Of a stretch of 64,000 bases of DNA, positions 8,597 to 17,039 are shown in pieces; positions within the stretch are counted from its first letter, which is position 1, and every line of letters begins with the position of its first letter. This DNA comes from Streptomyces sp. NBC_01471. GTDB lineage: Bacteria; Actinomycetota; Actinomycetes; Streptomycetales; Streptomycetaceae. Location: positions 3,141,001-3,205,000 of the forward strand of contig NZ_CP109450.1 in NCBI RefSeq assembly GCF_041438865.1, read 5' to 3'. The notes beneath the pieces were generated by a model. The model made no database searches and was not told the DNA's origin. It was given only the letters and a program-made list of their open reading frames with translations. The translations under genes and the position numbers were made by a program.

Positions 8597-11500
8597 GTGG
8601 TGGATCTGAATCCGCTGCACTGGATCAGTAAGGCCAACCATGCCTTCGGGGACACGATGGCCAGTGGTCTGGAGTTTCTGGGGATCACTGATCCGGCGGT
8701 CGATCCTGATGGGGTCCGGGAGATCGCGAAGCACTGGCGGTCTCTGGCCAAGGGTCTGGAGGATGCCGCTCAGGGTGCTGAAGTGGCCATGTCGGGTGTG
8801 ACGTGGGAGGGCGAGACCGCGAAGGCGTTCTCCAAACGGGCGCGGACGATGCGCAAGCACGCCACGGATATGGCGCATTCCCTGCGTGGTGGTGCGACGG
8901 CGCTCGACAAGTTCGCCGATGAGGCGCATGAGTTGATCACCCAGATCGGGGTGATGGTCGCGGAGATCGCCGAGTTCGAGATAGCCGGCCTGGCCCTGTC
9001 CGTACTGACGGCGGGGATGTCCGAGGTCGCCTCCACCCTCGTGGCGGGTGAGCGTGCGCTGAAGGTCATCGCGTTGGTCACGCGGATCGAGGAGGAAGGC
9101 AGCGCACTGGGCGCCACCGTGCGCACGGTGATGGAGGCCGTCCGTAACGTCGAGCGGGCGCTGAAGGCGCTGAAGGACATCAAGACCGTCGCGAAGGTCG
9201 GGAAACTCGCCGGTGAGGGCATGAAGTTCACCGCCTTCACCACCGCGCTCGAAGACCCCGGCGCATTCAAAGACCCCGGGAAACTCGCGAAACTCCTCAC
9301 CGAGGGCGCTGTCGCCGGGGTCGGTCTCGGCTTCCTCGGCAAAGCCCTCGGGAAGGGCCTCAAAGCCCTGAAGCCGGGTGAGATGGCCGACCTCGCGAAG
9401 GCTCTGAACCTCAACGGGTCAGGGTTGTCCCGGCTCAAGCTCCGGCCTTCGGAGTGGGAGAAGCTTCCCGCCTCGATCCGCGGGATGTTCAAGGAATGCA
9501 AACTCGACCCGATCGATGTCGCCACCGGCGACATGCTCCTGCCGCAGACCGACGTCACCCTCCCGGGCACGCTCCCTCTCGTCCTGGAGCGAACGCATAT
9601 CTCGTCCTACCGGTGGGGCGGCTGGTTCGGGCCTTCCTGGGCCTCCACTCTCGACCAGCGTATTCAGGTCGACGAGGAGGGCGTCGTCTACACCGCTCCC
9701 GACGGGGCCCGCCTCATCTACCCCCGCCCCGACCCCGAGACCAACACACCCGTCCACCCGGAAACCGGGTCACGCCTCGCCCTGACCTGGGACACCGAAA
9801 CCGACGGCGGACTGCGCATCACCGACCCCGACACCGGGCTCGCCCACATCTTCCACACCCCCCAGCCCACCGACGACAACCAAGCCATCGACCTGCCTTT
9901 GCAGGCCATTGTCGACCGCAACAACCAGCGCATCACCCTCCACTACACCGACAACGGCACCCCAGTCGAGGTCAGCCACACCGGGGGCTACCGCATCGCC
10001 CTCGACCACCACCCCACCCAACCCCGCATCACCGCCCTACGCCTGGCCGACCCCAAACACCCCGATGCCCCCGCCACCCTCCTGCTCTCCTACGGCTACA
10101 ACGACGAAGGCCACCTCACCGACGTCACCAACTCCTCCGGCCTCCCCCTGCGGTTCACCTACGACACCGACGGCCGCATCACCTCCTGGACCGACCGCAA
10201 CAACACCACCTACGCCTACACCTACGACCAGCACGGCCGGGTCGTCCGCACCCACGGCACCAGCGGCTACCTCTCCGGCACCCTCAGCTACAACGACACC
10301 ACCCACACCACCACCGTCACCAACTCCCTCGGCCACACCAGCCACTACCAACACAACAACGCCTACCGCCTCATCCAAGAAACCAACCCACTCGGCCACA
10401 CCACCCACCAACAATGGGACACCGACCACCGCCTCACCGCCATCACCGACCCACTCGGACGCACCACCCGGTACACCTACGACGAACAAGGGCGTACGGC
10501 ATCGGTCATCCGCCCGGATGGACGAACGGCGACCACCGGCTACAACGTCTTTGGCCGGCCCACGACGGTCACCTCACCCGACGGCGCCTCCTGGGTCCAT
10601 GAGTACGACGACTCTGGCAATCCCACAGCGATCACGGAGCCGACCGGAGCCACCACGCGCTACACCCATAACAGTGCAGGCCACCTCACGTCGATCACAG
10701 ACGCGCTCGGCCACACCACCCGCATACGCTCGGACCGAGCCGGACTCCCTGTTGAAATCATCGATCCTCTCAACGCGGCTACCCGGTATGAGCGAGATTC
10801 CTTCGGCCGCCCCACCGTCCTCACAAACCCCCTCGGCCATACGACGCGTCTGGAGTGGACACTCGAAGGCAAGCCCCTCCGACACACAGGCGGCGACGGC
10901 TCCACGGAGACCTGGACCTACGACGGTGAGGGCAACTGCACCAGCCACACCGGAGCAAAAGGGGAGGTTTCACGTTTCGAGTACACGCACTTCGACCTGC
11001 TCGCCGCCCGCACTGGTCCCGACGGTGTGCGTCAGGAATTCAGTCACGACACGGAACTCCGACTTACTAAGGTCACCAACCCGCAGTCCCTGACGTGGGA
11101 ATACCGTTACGACGCGGTCGGCCGTATCGCGTCCGAGACGGACTTCGACGGCCGCACACTCTCCTACCGCAGCGACGCGGCAGGACAGCTGAGCCACCGC
11201 ACCAACGGTGTTGGTGAGGCCATCCGCTACGAGCGGAACCCTCTCGGACAGACCACGCTCAAGGACGTCGCAGGTGCCGTCACCACATTCGAGTACAACT
11301 GCTCGGATGCTCTCGTCCTGGCAGTCGGCCCCGGCGTCACCGCCTCCTTCACGCGCGGACCCCAGGGACGCCTTGAGAGTGAGACAGTCAATGGCAGGAC
11401 ACTGTCCCTCAAGTACGACGCCCTGGGCCGCCGGACACACCGCACAACGCCGAGCGGTGCGATCAGCGAGTGGATTTACGATGCGGCTGGCCGACGTGCA

Positions 11501-12940
11501 GGACTGACAGCCTCAGGGCATAGCCTCACTTTTTCCTACGACGCCGCAGGACAGGAAATCTCCCGCGATCTCGGCGCGGCGCTCACGCTGTCTCACTCGT
11601 TCGACGAACTGGGCCGTCTCACCAACCAACGGGTGACAAGCGCGGGCCGAGACACCCTCCTGCGCAGCTTCACCTATCGCGCAGACGGCTACCCGACCAG
11701 TATCGAAGACCTCCGGTCGGGAACCCGTCGGTTCGATCTCGATATCAACGGACGCGTCACTGCGGTCCACGCGACCAACTGGACAGAAAAATACGCCTAC
11801 GACGAGGTGGGCAACCAGATCTCGGCGTCCTGGCCTGCCACCTCCTCCGGCGCCGATGCCACAGGCGAGCGCGAATACGCGGGCACACGTATCGCCCGGG
11901 CGGGCAATGTGCGATACGAGCACGACGCGCAGGGCCGCATCGTGCTGCGCCAGAAAACGCGCTTGTCGCGCAAGCCTGACACCTGGCGCTATACCTGGGA
12001 CGCCGAAGACCGCCTGGTATCGGTGGTCACCCCGGACGGTACGGTCTGGCGCTACCTATACGACCCCCTGGGGCGCCGTATCGCCAAGCAACGCATGGCC
12101 GCAGACACCGAAACTGTCGTCGAGCAGGTCGACTTCACGTGGGACGGCTCAACCCTCTGCGAACAGACAACATCGATCGCGGAGCTGTCGACCCATGTCA
12201 CGATGACCTGGGACCACAATAATTTTAAGCCGCTCGCCCAGACCGAACGCATCACATCGGCCTGCCAGGAGGAGGTCGACGAACGCTTCTTCGCGATTGT
12301 CACTGACCTCGTCGGCGCCCCGAGCGAACTCATAGACGAAGAAGGCAATACAGCCTGGCACACAAGGACCACCCTCTGGGGCGCCACCAGCTGGAACACT
12401 GACGCCAGGGCCTACACTCCGCTCCGATTTCCCGGTCAATACTACGACCCCGAAACCGGACTCCATTACAACTACTTTCGCCACTACGACCCTGAGACCG
12501 CTCGCTACCTGTCGGTCGATCCACTTGGCCTCACCCCTGCACCGAACCCCACTGCATATGTACGGAACCCTCACGTATGGTCGGACCCCCTCGGATTAGC
12601 GCCATGCTTCACTGAAGCCAAATCCAAGGCTCTGCGAGATGCCGGAATTCCGGAAGGAACCAAACCATTTGACGTGAACGAGTGGACCGAAGCCACCACA
12701 CCTGCCTGGCAAGGGAGTAAGCGGTTGCTGGGGCCGGACGGTAAACCCATTTTCTACACGACGGAGTGGTATGAGACACCGTCAGGCGATGTCGTCGTAT
12801 TCCAGGACCATTGGTTTGGGCACCAGGAACCGGGGACTCCGGGACACCAGCCGGCGCACGTACACGTCAGGCCATACGACAATGACCGTAATGGCCAGAT
12901 CCCCGGATGCGAGGAGCATTACTACTATGACCTGGGTTGA
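8597..12940 (+). CDS. WXG-headed RHS/YD-repeat polymorphic toxin
   Basis: A 1447-residue polymorphic toxin. Residues 1-110 form a WXG100-like helical head with the motif WEG at 70-72. A short hydrophobic/Gly-rich region follows (about 125-260). From about 310 (DPIDVATGDMLL, the DUF6531-type start of RHS shells) to 1334 there are dozens of YD repeats (Y-x2-D-x2-G-R), ending in the core signature RFPGQYYDPETGLHYNYFRHYDPETARYLSVDPLGL, which I quote only in part elsewhere. The last 113 residues are the toxin tip; QDHWFGHQ and GHQPAHVHVRP resemble HNH/EndoVII-type nuclease tips with clustered histidines. The first half of the repeat region is extremely C-rich in codon use while the tip is AT-richer, as expected for swapped toxin tips. 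Two Imm50-like genes follow directly. T7SS export is inferred from the head and the upstream small partner. Confidence 0.88.
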   Translation: MVDLNPLHWISKANHAFGDTMASGLEFLGITDPAVDPDGVREIAKHWRSLAKGLEDAAQGAEVAMSGVTWEGETAKAFSKRARTMRKHATDMAHSLRGGATALDKFADEAHELITQIGVMVAEIAEFEIAGLALSVLTAGMSEVASTLVAGERALKVIALVTRIEEEGSALGATVRTVMEAVRNVERALKALKDIKTVAKVGKLAGEGMKFTAFTTALEDPGAFKDPGKLAKLLTEGAVAGVGLGFLGKALGKGLKALKPGEMADLAKALNLNGSGLSRLKLRPSEWEKLPASIRGMFKECKLDPIDVATGDMLLPQTDVTLPGTLPLVLERTHISSYRWGGWFGPSWASTLDQRIQVDEEGVVYTAPDGARLIYPRPDPETNTPVHPETGSRLALTWDTETDGGLRITDPDTGLAHIFHTPQPTDDNQAIDLPLQAIVDRNNQRITLHYTDNGTPVEVSHTGGYRIALDHHPTQPRITALRLADPKHPDAPATLLLSYGYNDEGHLTDVTNSSGLPLRFTYDTDGRITSWTDRNNTTYAYTYDQHGRVVRTHGTSGYLSGTLSYNDTTHTTTVTNSLGHTSHYQHNNAYRLIQETNPLGHTTHQQWDTDHRLTAITDPLGRTTRYTYDEQGRTASVIRPDGRTATTGYNVFGRPTTVTSPDGASWVHEYDDSGNPTAITEPTGATTRYTHNSAGHLTSITDALGHTTRIRSDRAGLPVEIIDPLNAATRYERDSFGRPTVLTNPLGHTTRLEWTLEGKPLRHTGGDGSTETWTYDGEGNCTSHTGAKGEVSRFEYTHFDLLAARTGPDGVRQEFSHDTELRLTKVTNPQSLTWEYRYDAVGRIASETDFDGRTLSYRSDAAGQLSHRTNGVGEAIRYERNPLGQTTLKDVAGAVTTFEYNCSDALVLAVGPGVTASFTRGPQGRLESETVNGRTLSLKYDALGRRTHRTTPSGAISEWIYDAAGRRAGLTASGHSLTFSYDAAGQEISRDLGAALTLSHSFDELGRLTNQRVTSAGRDTLLRSFTYRADGYPTSIEDLRSGTRRFDLDINGRVTAVHATNWTEKYAYDEVGNQISASWPATSSGADATGEREYAGTRIARAGNVRYEHDAQGRIVLRQKTRLSRKPDTWRYTWDAEDRLVSVVTPDGTVWRYLYDPLGRRIAKQRMAADTETVVEQVDFTWDGSTLCEQTTSIAELSTHVTMTWDHNNFKPLAQTERITSACQEEVDERFFAIVTDLVGAPSELIDEEGNTAWHTRTTLWGATSWNTDARAYTPLRFPGQYYDPETGLHYNYFRHYDPETARYLSVDPLGLTPAPNPTAYVRNPHVWSDPLGLAPCFTEAKSKALRDAGIPEGTKPFDVNEWTEATTPAWQGSKRLLGPDGKPIFYTTEWYETPSGDVVVFQDHWFGHQEPGTPGHQPAHVHVRPYDNDRNGQIPGCEEHYYYDLG

Positions 12941-13424
12941 TTTTGTCAGGAATCGCGGAGTCCTGGATTCACTCTTCGCAGATTCAGTACCACCGCTTGA
13001 AGAACTTCGACTTCGATCCATCAATCTGACCTACATCGGGCCTTCCCTCACTCTGAGAGTCGACCTCCCATCATTCCCTCTTTCTAACCCATCACTCGAC
13101 TTCCAGGGGGATGAATTCGAAACCCTGCAATGCCAACTCTCCTTTCAGGCCGTCGAGAAAATCTCCTTGAATAACTGGACACCTCCGGAAGTCTGCACAA
13201 TCGAAATCACAACCCAGCCGGACTACAGGATTCAGGTCGAAGTGACGGGTGAGAATCTCCACCTCTCATTCAAGAGCAGCCGCGACATCCTCGCCGACCA
13301 CTTCAGCGCGTTCAAAATCAACAGTGACGGGACCGACAGCGGGCGCCATCACTACACACGAGGAATCGACGCCCGAATGTACACTTCAACACCCGCAACC
13401 CATGAAGCGAGCTTCTATGGATAA
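12927..13424 (+). CDS. Putative immunity protein (Imm50-like), first copy
   Basis: A 165-residue soluble protein whose ATG lies 14 bases inside the end of the toxin gene, with GGAG about 11 bases upstream; a longer in-frame start at 12771 is buried in the toxin gene. The pattern (MTWVDFV-RN-GVLDSLF, PPLEELRLRSINL, LTLRVDLPSFP, ISLNNWTPPEVCTIEI, LHLSFKSS) fits my recollection of the Imm50 immunity family: a short W/F head, alternating beta strands and a NW or GW turn. It should neutralise the nuclease-like tip of the upstream RHS protein. Base composition is clearly lower in GC than in neighbouring genes, consistent with acquisition together with the toxin tip. Confidence 0.72.
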   Translation: MTWVDFVRNRGVLDSLFADSVPPLEELRLRSINLTYIGPSLTLRVDLPSFPLSNPSLDFQGDEFETLQCQLSFQAVEKISLNNWTPPEVCTIEITTQPDYRIQVEVTGENLHLSFKSSRDILADHFSAFKINSDGTDSGRHHYTRGIDARMYTSTPATHEASFYG

Positions 13425-13830
13425 CGCCACCTGGCCCACTTTCCTGTCCGACCCCCGCAAGGTCCTTGACCTCTATGACCAACCACCCGCACTGGACAGA
13501 TGCGATCTCTTCTATGTCCATATCGATGAACGCGACACAAGCATCACATTCGGTTTCGATACAAGTGAACTTCCGGCACACCCCCGCCAGAAATGGAAGG
13601 AGAAGCCGTTCAATTCAATCAGATTCTTCATCTCCTTCACTGGCACCTCGCAGCTTCACGTCAACGGCTGGGAGAGCCCGGGGCAGAAGAATGTTGGTAT
13701 TTCCCGGGACAGTGAGGACGAATTGAGGGTGCAAGTCGCCAGCGACGGCAGTAGCCTTTCTTTCCGGGCGAAATCAGCTTCGGTGACTCATTCCACCGCC
13801 CAATTGACGGCGTCGGATTCTTACCCGTGA
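13417..13830 (+). CDS. Putative immunity protein (Imm50-like), second copy
   Basis: A 137-residue soluble protein overlapping the previous stop by 8 bases; the start chosen is ATG 13417 (ATG 13402 is possible). It has the same strand pattern as its neighbour: TWPTFLSDPRKVLDLY, a beta run with ITFGFDTSELP, RFFISFTGTSQLHVNGW and LSFRAKSASV. It is too divergent from the first copy to be a recent duplication. It may protect against a related toxin tip that has been lost, or act with the first protein. Composition is AT-richer than the flanking genes. Confidence 0.65.
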   Translation: MDNATWPTFLSDPRKVLDLYDQPPALDRCDLFYVHIDERDTSITFGFDTSELPAHPRQKWKEKPFNSIRFFISFTGTSQLHVNGWESPGQKNVGISRDSEDELRVQVASDGSSLSFRAKSASVTHSTAQLTASDSYP

Positions 13831-13933
13831 CCGCGACCCTGGCACGAGTGAAAGCCGATCAATCTGGGACCACCAGTCGCGGATTCAAGGCGTTGCGCTT
13901 GGATGTCGGCCTGCAAATTCCAGAGAGGAGCAC

Positions 13934-14260
13934 ATGAACCTGATGGAAATGCAAGGTGGTAAAAGTTGCACGTTCGAAGGAGACTGGCGGCCCCTCGCTG
14001 ACATGGGTAGGGCGACCAGGCATCACGTTGCTCTCCCTGAGTGAGCATCTCCAGTACGAGCGTGCGAGCCCGGGCCGCTTCCCCCGCGCGCGAAGTGGAG
14101 CTATCGCCTGCGAGTTGGTGCCGGATATCCTGATTCTTTTCGCTTCGGAATCAGAGACCTTGAATCTGCATCATATGCTGAAGCAGTGGGCGCAGCAGAC
14201 GGAGGATTTTATTTTCCTCTGGGGAAATATGGCAACGCCAAGCGTACGAACGTAATCTGA
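13934..14260 (+). pseudogene. Decayed small gene with an in-frame TGA (unknown)
   Basis: An ATG at 13934 follows AGAGGAG and opens a frame that meets TGA at 14042-14044 after 36 codons, then continues open in the same frame to TGA 14258-14260. The second half reads like ordinary protein (WSYRLRVGAGYPDSFRFG, DLESASYAEAVG, GGFYFPLGKYGNAKR). This suggests one 108-codon gene broken by a nonsense mutation, or a short peptide plus an unrelated frame. A different frame over the same stretch is open from 13956 to 14255 and cannot be excluded. It is not recognisable as a known family. It sits directly after the immunity genes and may be a third, dead immunity gene or an orphan toxin tip. The remaining 14261-14481 holds only an imperfect inverted repeat (TTCTGTC 14271-14277 with GACAGAA 14292-14298, flanked by CCCAG/CTGGG). 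Confidence 0.35.
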
Positions 14261-14481
14261 AACAGCCCAGTTCTGTCTATTTGAAATATTGGACAGAATA
14301 CCCGAGTTCTGGGCATAATCCAGCGACAGCAGGGTCCTCGTCGAGGACTCATTCACTGGAACCTTCACAGTTTCTCGAATTCCAGAAAAACAATTTCCGT
14401 GGGAACTTCATCGGGGCACGTAGGCCGGATCATTCATCGATTCTACTGGGCACTGGACGAATCCCAGGCAAGTCCGTACGG

Positions 14482-15198
14482 TCAACCCGCCCGGAGTACC
14501 GCCAAGGCGAATACCAGCCGCAGGTCGAGCCAGTCCGCCTTCGGCATATAGGTCCTGACCCCGAAATCCGTGTGATCCGACTCCAGTGCCACTTCTTCCT
14601 CACCTGCCCGCCACGTCACGGGCTTGTGGACGTAGCGGCTGCCGTCCCCGCTGTCGTCCCCGCCGAGGAGCAGGGAGTCCACGACGCTGTTGGCGAGACT
14701 CTCCGCCTGCCGCCCCGCGGCAGCCTTTCCCCGGGCCGCGATGTCCTTGGCGCTGCCCTTCGCCCAGTGGTAGCGGGCAATGACATCCGGGTGGCCCGGC
14801 TGCCGTAGCCACCAGGTGTGCTGGATGGTGCGCTTCGTCGCGCCGGTCCGGTGCACGGTGCCGATCTCCTGCCCCTGCCCGTCCGTCACCCGGTACCGCT
14901 CGCCGCCCCTCCCGCCGGTCACAGGCGCCAGTGCACAGACCGGGGTACGGGAGTCCCGGGCGTCGTAGAGCTCGTACGCCTTGACCTCCGGGTCGGCCTG
15001 GACGACGAGGACGGCAGGGTCGAATCGCTGCCCCTTCGGGACGACCGCCGGCACCCGTACCGCCCGTGGCCCGGTCACCGCCTTGCGGCGGAACGTGGCC
15101 GGCTGCTCCACATCGCTGACCACGAACTTCCTGATGCCCTCCCAGGACACCGGTTCGACCGGCGGCTCCGGGGCCCGTCGCTGCCTTCCGAATGCCAT
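14482..15198 (-). CDS. Unknown conserved protein at the end of the tad cluster
   Basis: A 238-residue soluble protein I do not recognise. It begins MAFGRQRR with GAGGAG about 8-9 bases upstream. The chain alternates beta-type stretches (AVRVPAVVPKGQ, PAVLVVQADPEVKAYELYDARD, YRVTDGQGQEIGTVHRTGATKRTIQHTWW in parts) and ends with DLRLVFALAVLRAG. The pattern of a short strand, TDGQG, and GTVHR resembles beta-rich LURP/scramblase-like domains, but this is only an impression. It is the last gene in the minus-strand direction of the tad operon (38 bases after the TadG-like gene), so it may be co-transcribed with the pilus genes. Confidence 0.6.
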   Translation of the reverse strand: MAFGRQRRAPEPPVEPVSWEGIRKFVVSDVEQPATFRRKAVTGPRAVRVPAVVPKGQRFDPAVLVVQADPEVKAYELYDARDSRTPVCALAPVTGGRGGERYRVTDGQGQEIGTVHRTGATKRTIQHTWWLRQPGHPDVIARYHWAKGSAKDIAARGKAAAGRQAESLANSVVDSLLLGGDDSGDGSRYVHKPVTWRAGEEEVALESDHTDFGVRTYMPKADWLDLRLVFALAVLRAG

Positions 15199-15235
15199 CG
15201 CTCGCTTCTCTCCTCAGACGGCGCACGGACCGCCG

Positions 15236-15694
15236 TCAGCCCGTGACGGACTCGGCGACCGATGAACCGTGGACCGTGATCGAGTGGCTGTAGAACAGGC
15301 CCGTCAGCACCGGCTGGTAGGTCAACTGCACCGTCACCTCGACCCGCTGCGCGTTGGCCGCCGTGCAGTGCGACGCGCCGATGTCCTGGCCGGACATCCC
15401 CATCTCGACCGCGAAGGCGTGCACACGCGCGTCGCAGTTCTGGTAATTGATGGGCGCGGGTCCGCCCTGGTTGCCGTACAGGGACTCCCTGTCTATGTCC
15501 TGGGCCGCGTACCGTGCGGCCTGCTCCGCGATGTCCGCGGCCCGTTCCCGTTGCGAGATCGAAAGGCCGCCGTCCACCACGAACGCGGCCAGGGCCAGGA
15601 ACAGGAACGCGAAGATGATGACCGCCGCGGCGCCCGAACCGCTGTCGTCCAGACGGGCCCTGCGCGACTCGATCCATCCGGTGAACGCGTTCAC
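15236..15694 (-). CDS. TadG-like pseudopilin (Tad domain)
   Basis: A 152-residue membrane-anchored protein with a single N-terminal hydrophobic helix (AAAVIIFAFLFLALAAFVVDGG, residues about 22-43) after a short charged cytoplasmic segment, followed by the ISQRERAADIAEQAARYAAQDID block typical of TadE/TadG-like proteins (putative Flp pilus assembly domain). Two cysteines (NYQNCDAR and ASHCTAAN) in the outer part could form a disulfide. The GTG start overlaps the stop of the preceding pseudopilin gene. It would act as a minor pilin or assembly factor of the Flp pilus. Confidence 0.8.
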   Translation of the reverse strand: MNAFTGWIESRRARLDDSGSGAAAVIIFAFLFLALAAFVVDGGLSISQRERAADIAEQAARYAAQDIDRESLYGNQGGPAPINYQNCDARVHAFAVEMGMSGQDIGASHCTAANAQRVEVTVQLTYQPVLTGLFYSHSITVHGSSVAESVTG

Positions 15695-16242
15695 TGCGTC
15701 CTCCGGTACGGGTCGATCGGCGAGGTGGAGTGCCCGTTCAGGGTGGTGGGGATGTCCAGGCCGAGCATGGCGAGACCCCGGATCTGGCAGCTCACGTCGA
15801 CGGTGAAGAAGCCGCCCTTGACGAACCCCTTGGCCGTGACGGACACCGGGCCGGAACAGACATCGGTCAGATCCGCCTCGGCGGCCCTGCGGGCCTCTGA
15901 CATCGCGACTCCGCCGTCCTTCTGGATCGAGCCCGCGCGGGCGGCGTCACGCGCGGCGCTGTCCACGGCGCCACGCCCCTCGACCAGCTGTCCGAAGCCC
16001 ACGAGCACCAGGATGAAAAGGATCATGATGGGGGCGAGGATGACCACTTCGATGGTGGACAGGCCCCGGTCGGCCCCCACGTCCGCGCCCGCGCGGCCCA
16101 GCCGGGTACGTACGGCACCCGCCCCACGCCTCACACCCGCACCAGCGCCCGCACCAGCACCAGCACGGGTACATGCACTCGCGAACGTCTGCCGCCCCAC
16201 CACCCGTTGGCCTCTCATCAGTCCCGTCATCAGCCCCGTCAT
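15691..16242 (-). CDS. TadE-family pseudopilin
   Basis: A 183-residue TadE-like protein. The core is DRGLSTIEVVILAPIM followed by a hydrophobic helix and the GRGAVDSAARDAARAGS block, the TadE signature; the mature part has two cysteines (DVCSG, VSCQI). The N-terminus is odd: repeated ATGs in a GACGGG-CTG-ATG tandem (Met1, Met5, Met9), then an Ala/Gly run (AGAGAGAGAG) encoded by a GC-rich repeat. The true start may therefore be further in. Its first start shares a base with the preceding stop, and its stop overlaps the next gene, so it sits in the middle of the pseudopilin block. Confidence 0.8.
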   Translation of the reverse strand: MTGLMTGLMRGQRVVGRQTFASACTRAGAGAGAGAGVRRGAGAVRTRLGRAGADVGADRGLSTIEVVILAPIMILFILVLVGFGQLVEGRGAVDSAARDAARAGSIQKDGGVAMSEARRAAEADLTDVCSGPVSVTAKGFVKGGFFTVDVSCQIRGLAMLGLDIPTTLNGHSTSPIDPYRRTQ

Positions 16243-16688
16243 CAGTCCCGCACGAACCGCTCGACGGGCCCCCGCGACTGCGCGTGCACCGTGAGCCCCA
16301 GGCCGGGGAAGACGTTCGGGACCTTCGCGGTGATCTCCACGCCGACCGTGTCCTGATCCGGCTGGAGCATCGTCACGTTCGGGCCCAGCACCAGCTTCGA
16401 GCCGAGCTGGTGGATGTAGCTCTGTACGACGTCACCCGCGTCCCCGCGCCAGCCCCCGGGGTTCTCGTCCGCCTCGGCCCTCGCCTTGCGCGCACCCGCC
16501 TGCGCGGCCGCCTGGGCCACGTGGTCGGCGAAGAAGTACAGCGCGAACTGCACCGTCGCGAAGATCATGAAGAACAGGACCGGGGTCAGGAAGACGAACT
16601 CGATCGCGGTCATGCCGGAGTCGCCGCGGGCGGAGGCTGCCTCCACCCTGCGGCGTACGAACGCTCTGATCCTCTGACGCACCAGCAC
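16242..16688 (-). CDS. TadE-family pseudopilin
   Basis: A 148-residue protein with a basic N-terminus (RQRIRAFVRRR) and the TadE core RGDSGMTAIEFVFLTPVLFF, in which the Glu five residues after the Gly matches prepilin-type processing. The hydrophobic helix is followed by ADHVAQAAAQAGARKARAEAD. The outer part lacks cysteines, unlike the two TadE/TadG-like genes after it. It starts with GTG. Located between the Flp pilin gene and the other pseudopilins, it likely contributes a minor pilin to the Tad pilus. Confidence 0.82.
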   Translation of the reverse strand: MLVRQRIRAFVRRRVEAASARGDSGMTAIEFVFLTPVLFFMIFATVQFALYFFADHVAQAAAQAGARKARAEADENPGGWRGDAGDVVQSYIHQLGSKLVLGPNVTMLQPDQDTVGVEITAKVPNVFPGLGLTVHAQSRGPVERFVRD

Positions 16689-16757
16689 CGACTCAGTGAC
16701 TCGATCGATCGGACTCGGAAATGGACAATGAACAAGGAACGCGAAAGGGCACCTGCC

Positions 16758-17003
16758 TCAGCAGGTGCCGCTCGCGCTGGCTCCCTTGATGCAGTTGCCG
16801 ACCTTGTTGGCGCCGTCACTCAGCGCGGAGTTGATGATCGCGGCGACCACGCCGACGATCGCCACGACGACCGCCGAGATGATGACCCACTCCACGGCGG
16901 AGGCGCCGCGGTCGGTGTCCTCGGAGCGGGCGCGCTCGACGCGTGCCTGCAGGAACGTAATCAGGAAGTCGACAGTCGGGTGACTGAAGCGGCGTCCGAA
17001 CAT
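16758..17003 (-). CDS. flp: Flp-type major pilin
   Basis: An 81-residue prepilin. The cleavage motif is DRG/ASAVEW, with Glu at +5 after the Gly and a hydrophobic helix of about 22 residues (WVIISAVVVAIVGVVAAII) forming the pilin spine. The leader of about 40 residues is long for Flp pilins. It ends with a cysteine pair (NCIKG and a C-terminal GTC) that could form a terminal disulfide. I prefer ATG 17003, which has GAGAGGA 9 bases upstream, over the TTG at 17021. It stands alone just upstream of the pseudopilin block and directly after tadC, with small gaps on both sides. Confidence 0.88.
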   Translation of the reverse strand: MFGRRFSHPTVDFLITFLQARVERARSEDTDRGASAVEWVIISAVVVAIVGVVAAIINSALSDGANKVGNCIKGASASGTC

Positions 17004-17039
17004 GGGATGAAATCCTCTCAAGAGAAGGGGGAAGCGGGA

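Noticed and set aside
9900..10460. Repetitive C-rich DNA resembling a CRISPR or satellite
   Set aside because: The repetition is the YD-repeat coding pattern of the RHS shell; no regular direct repeats with spacers are present. No CRISPR array or tRNA/rRNA gene was seen in the window.
14281..14808. 175-codon plus-strand frame after the decayed gene
   Set aside because: Most of it is antisense to the gene at 14482-15198, and the first part lacks a ribosome binding site.
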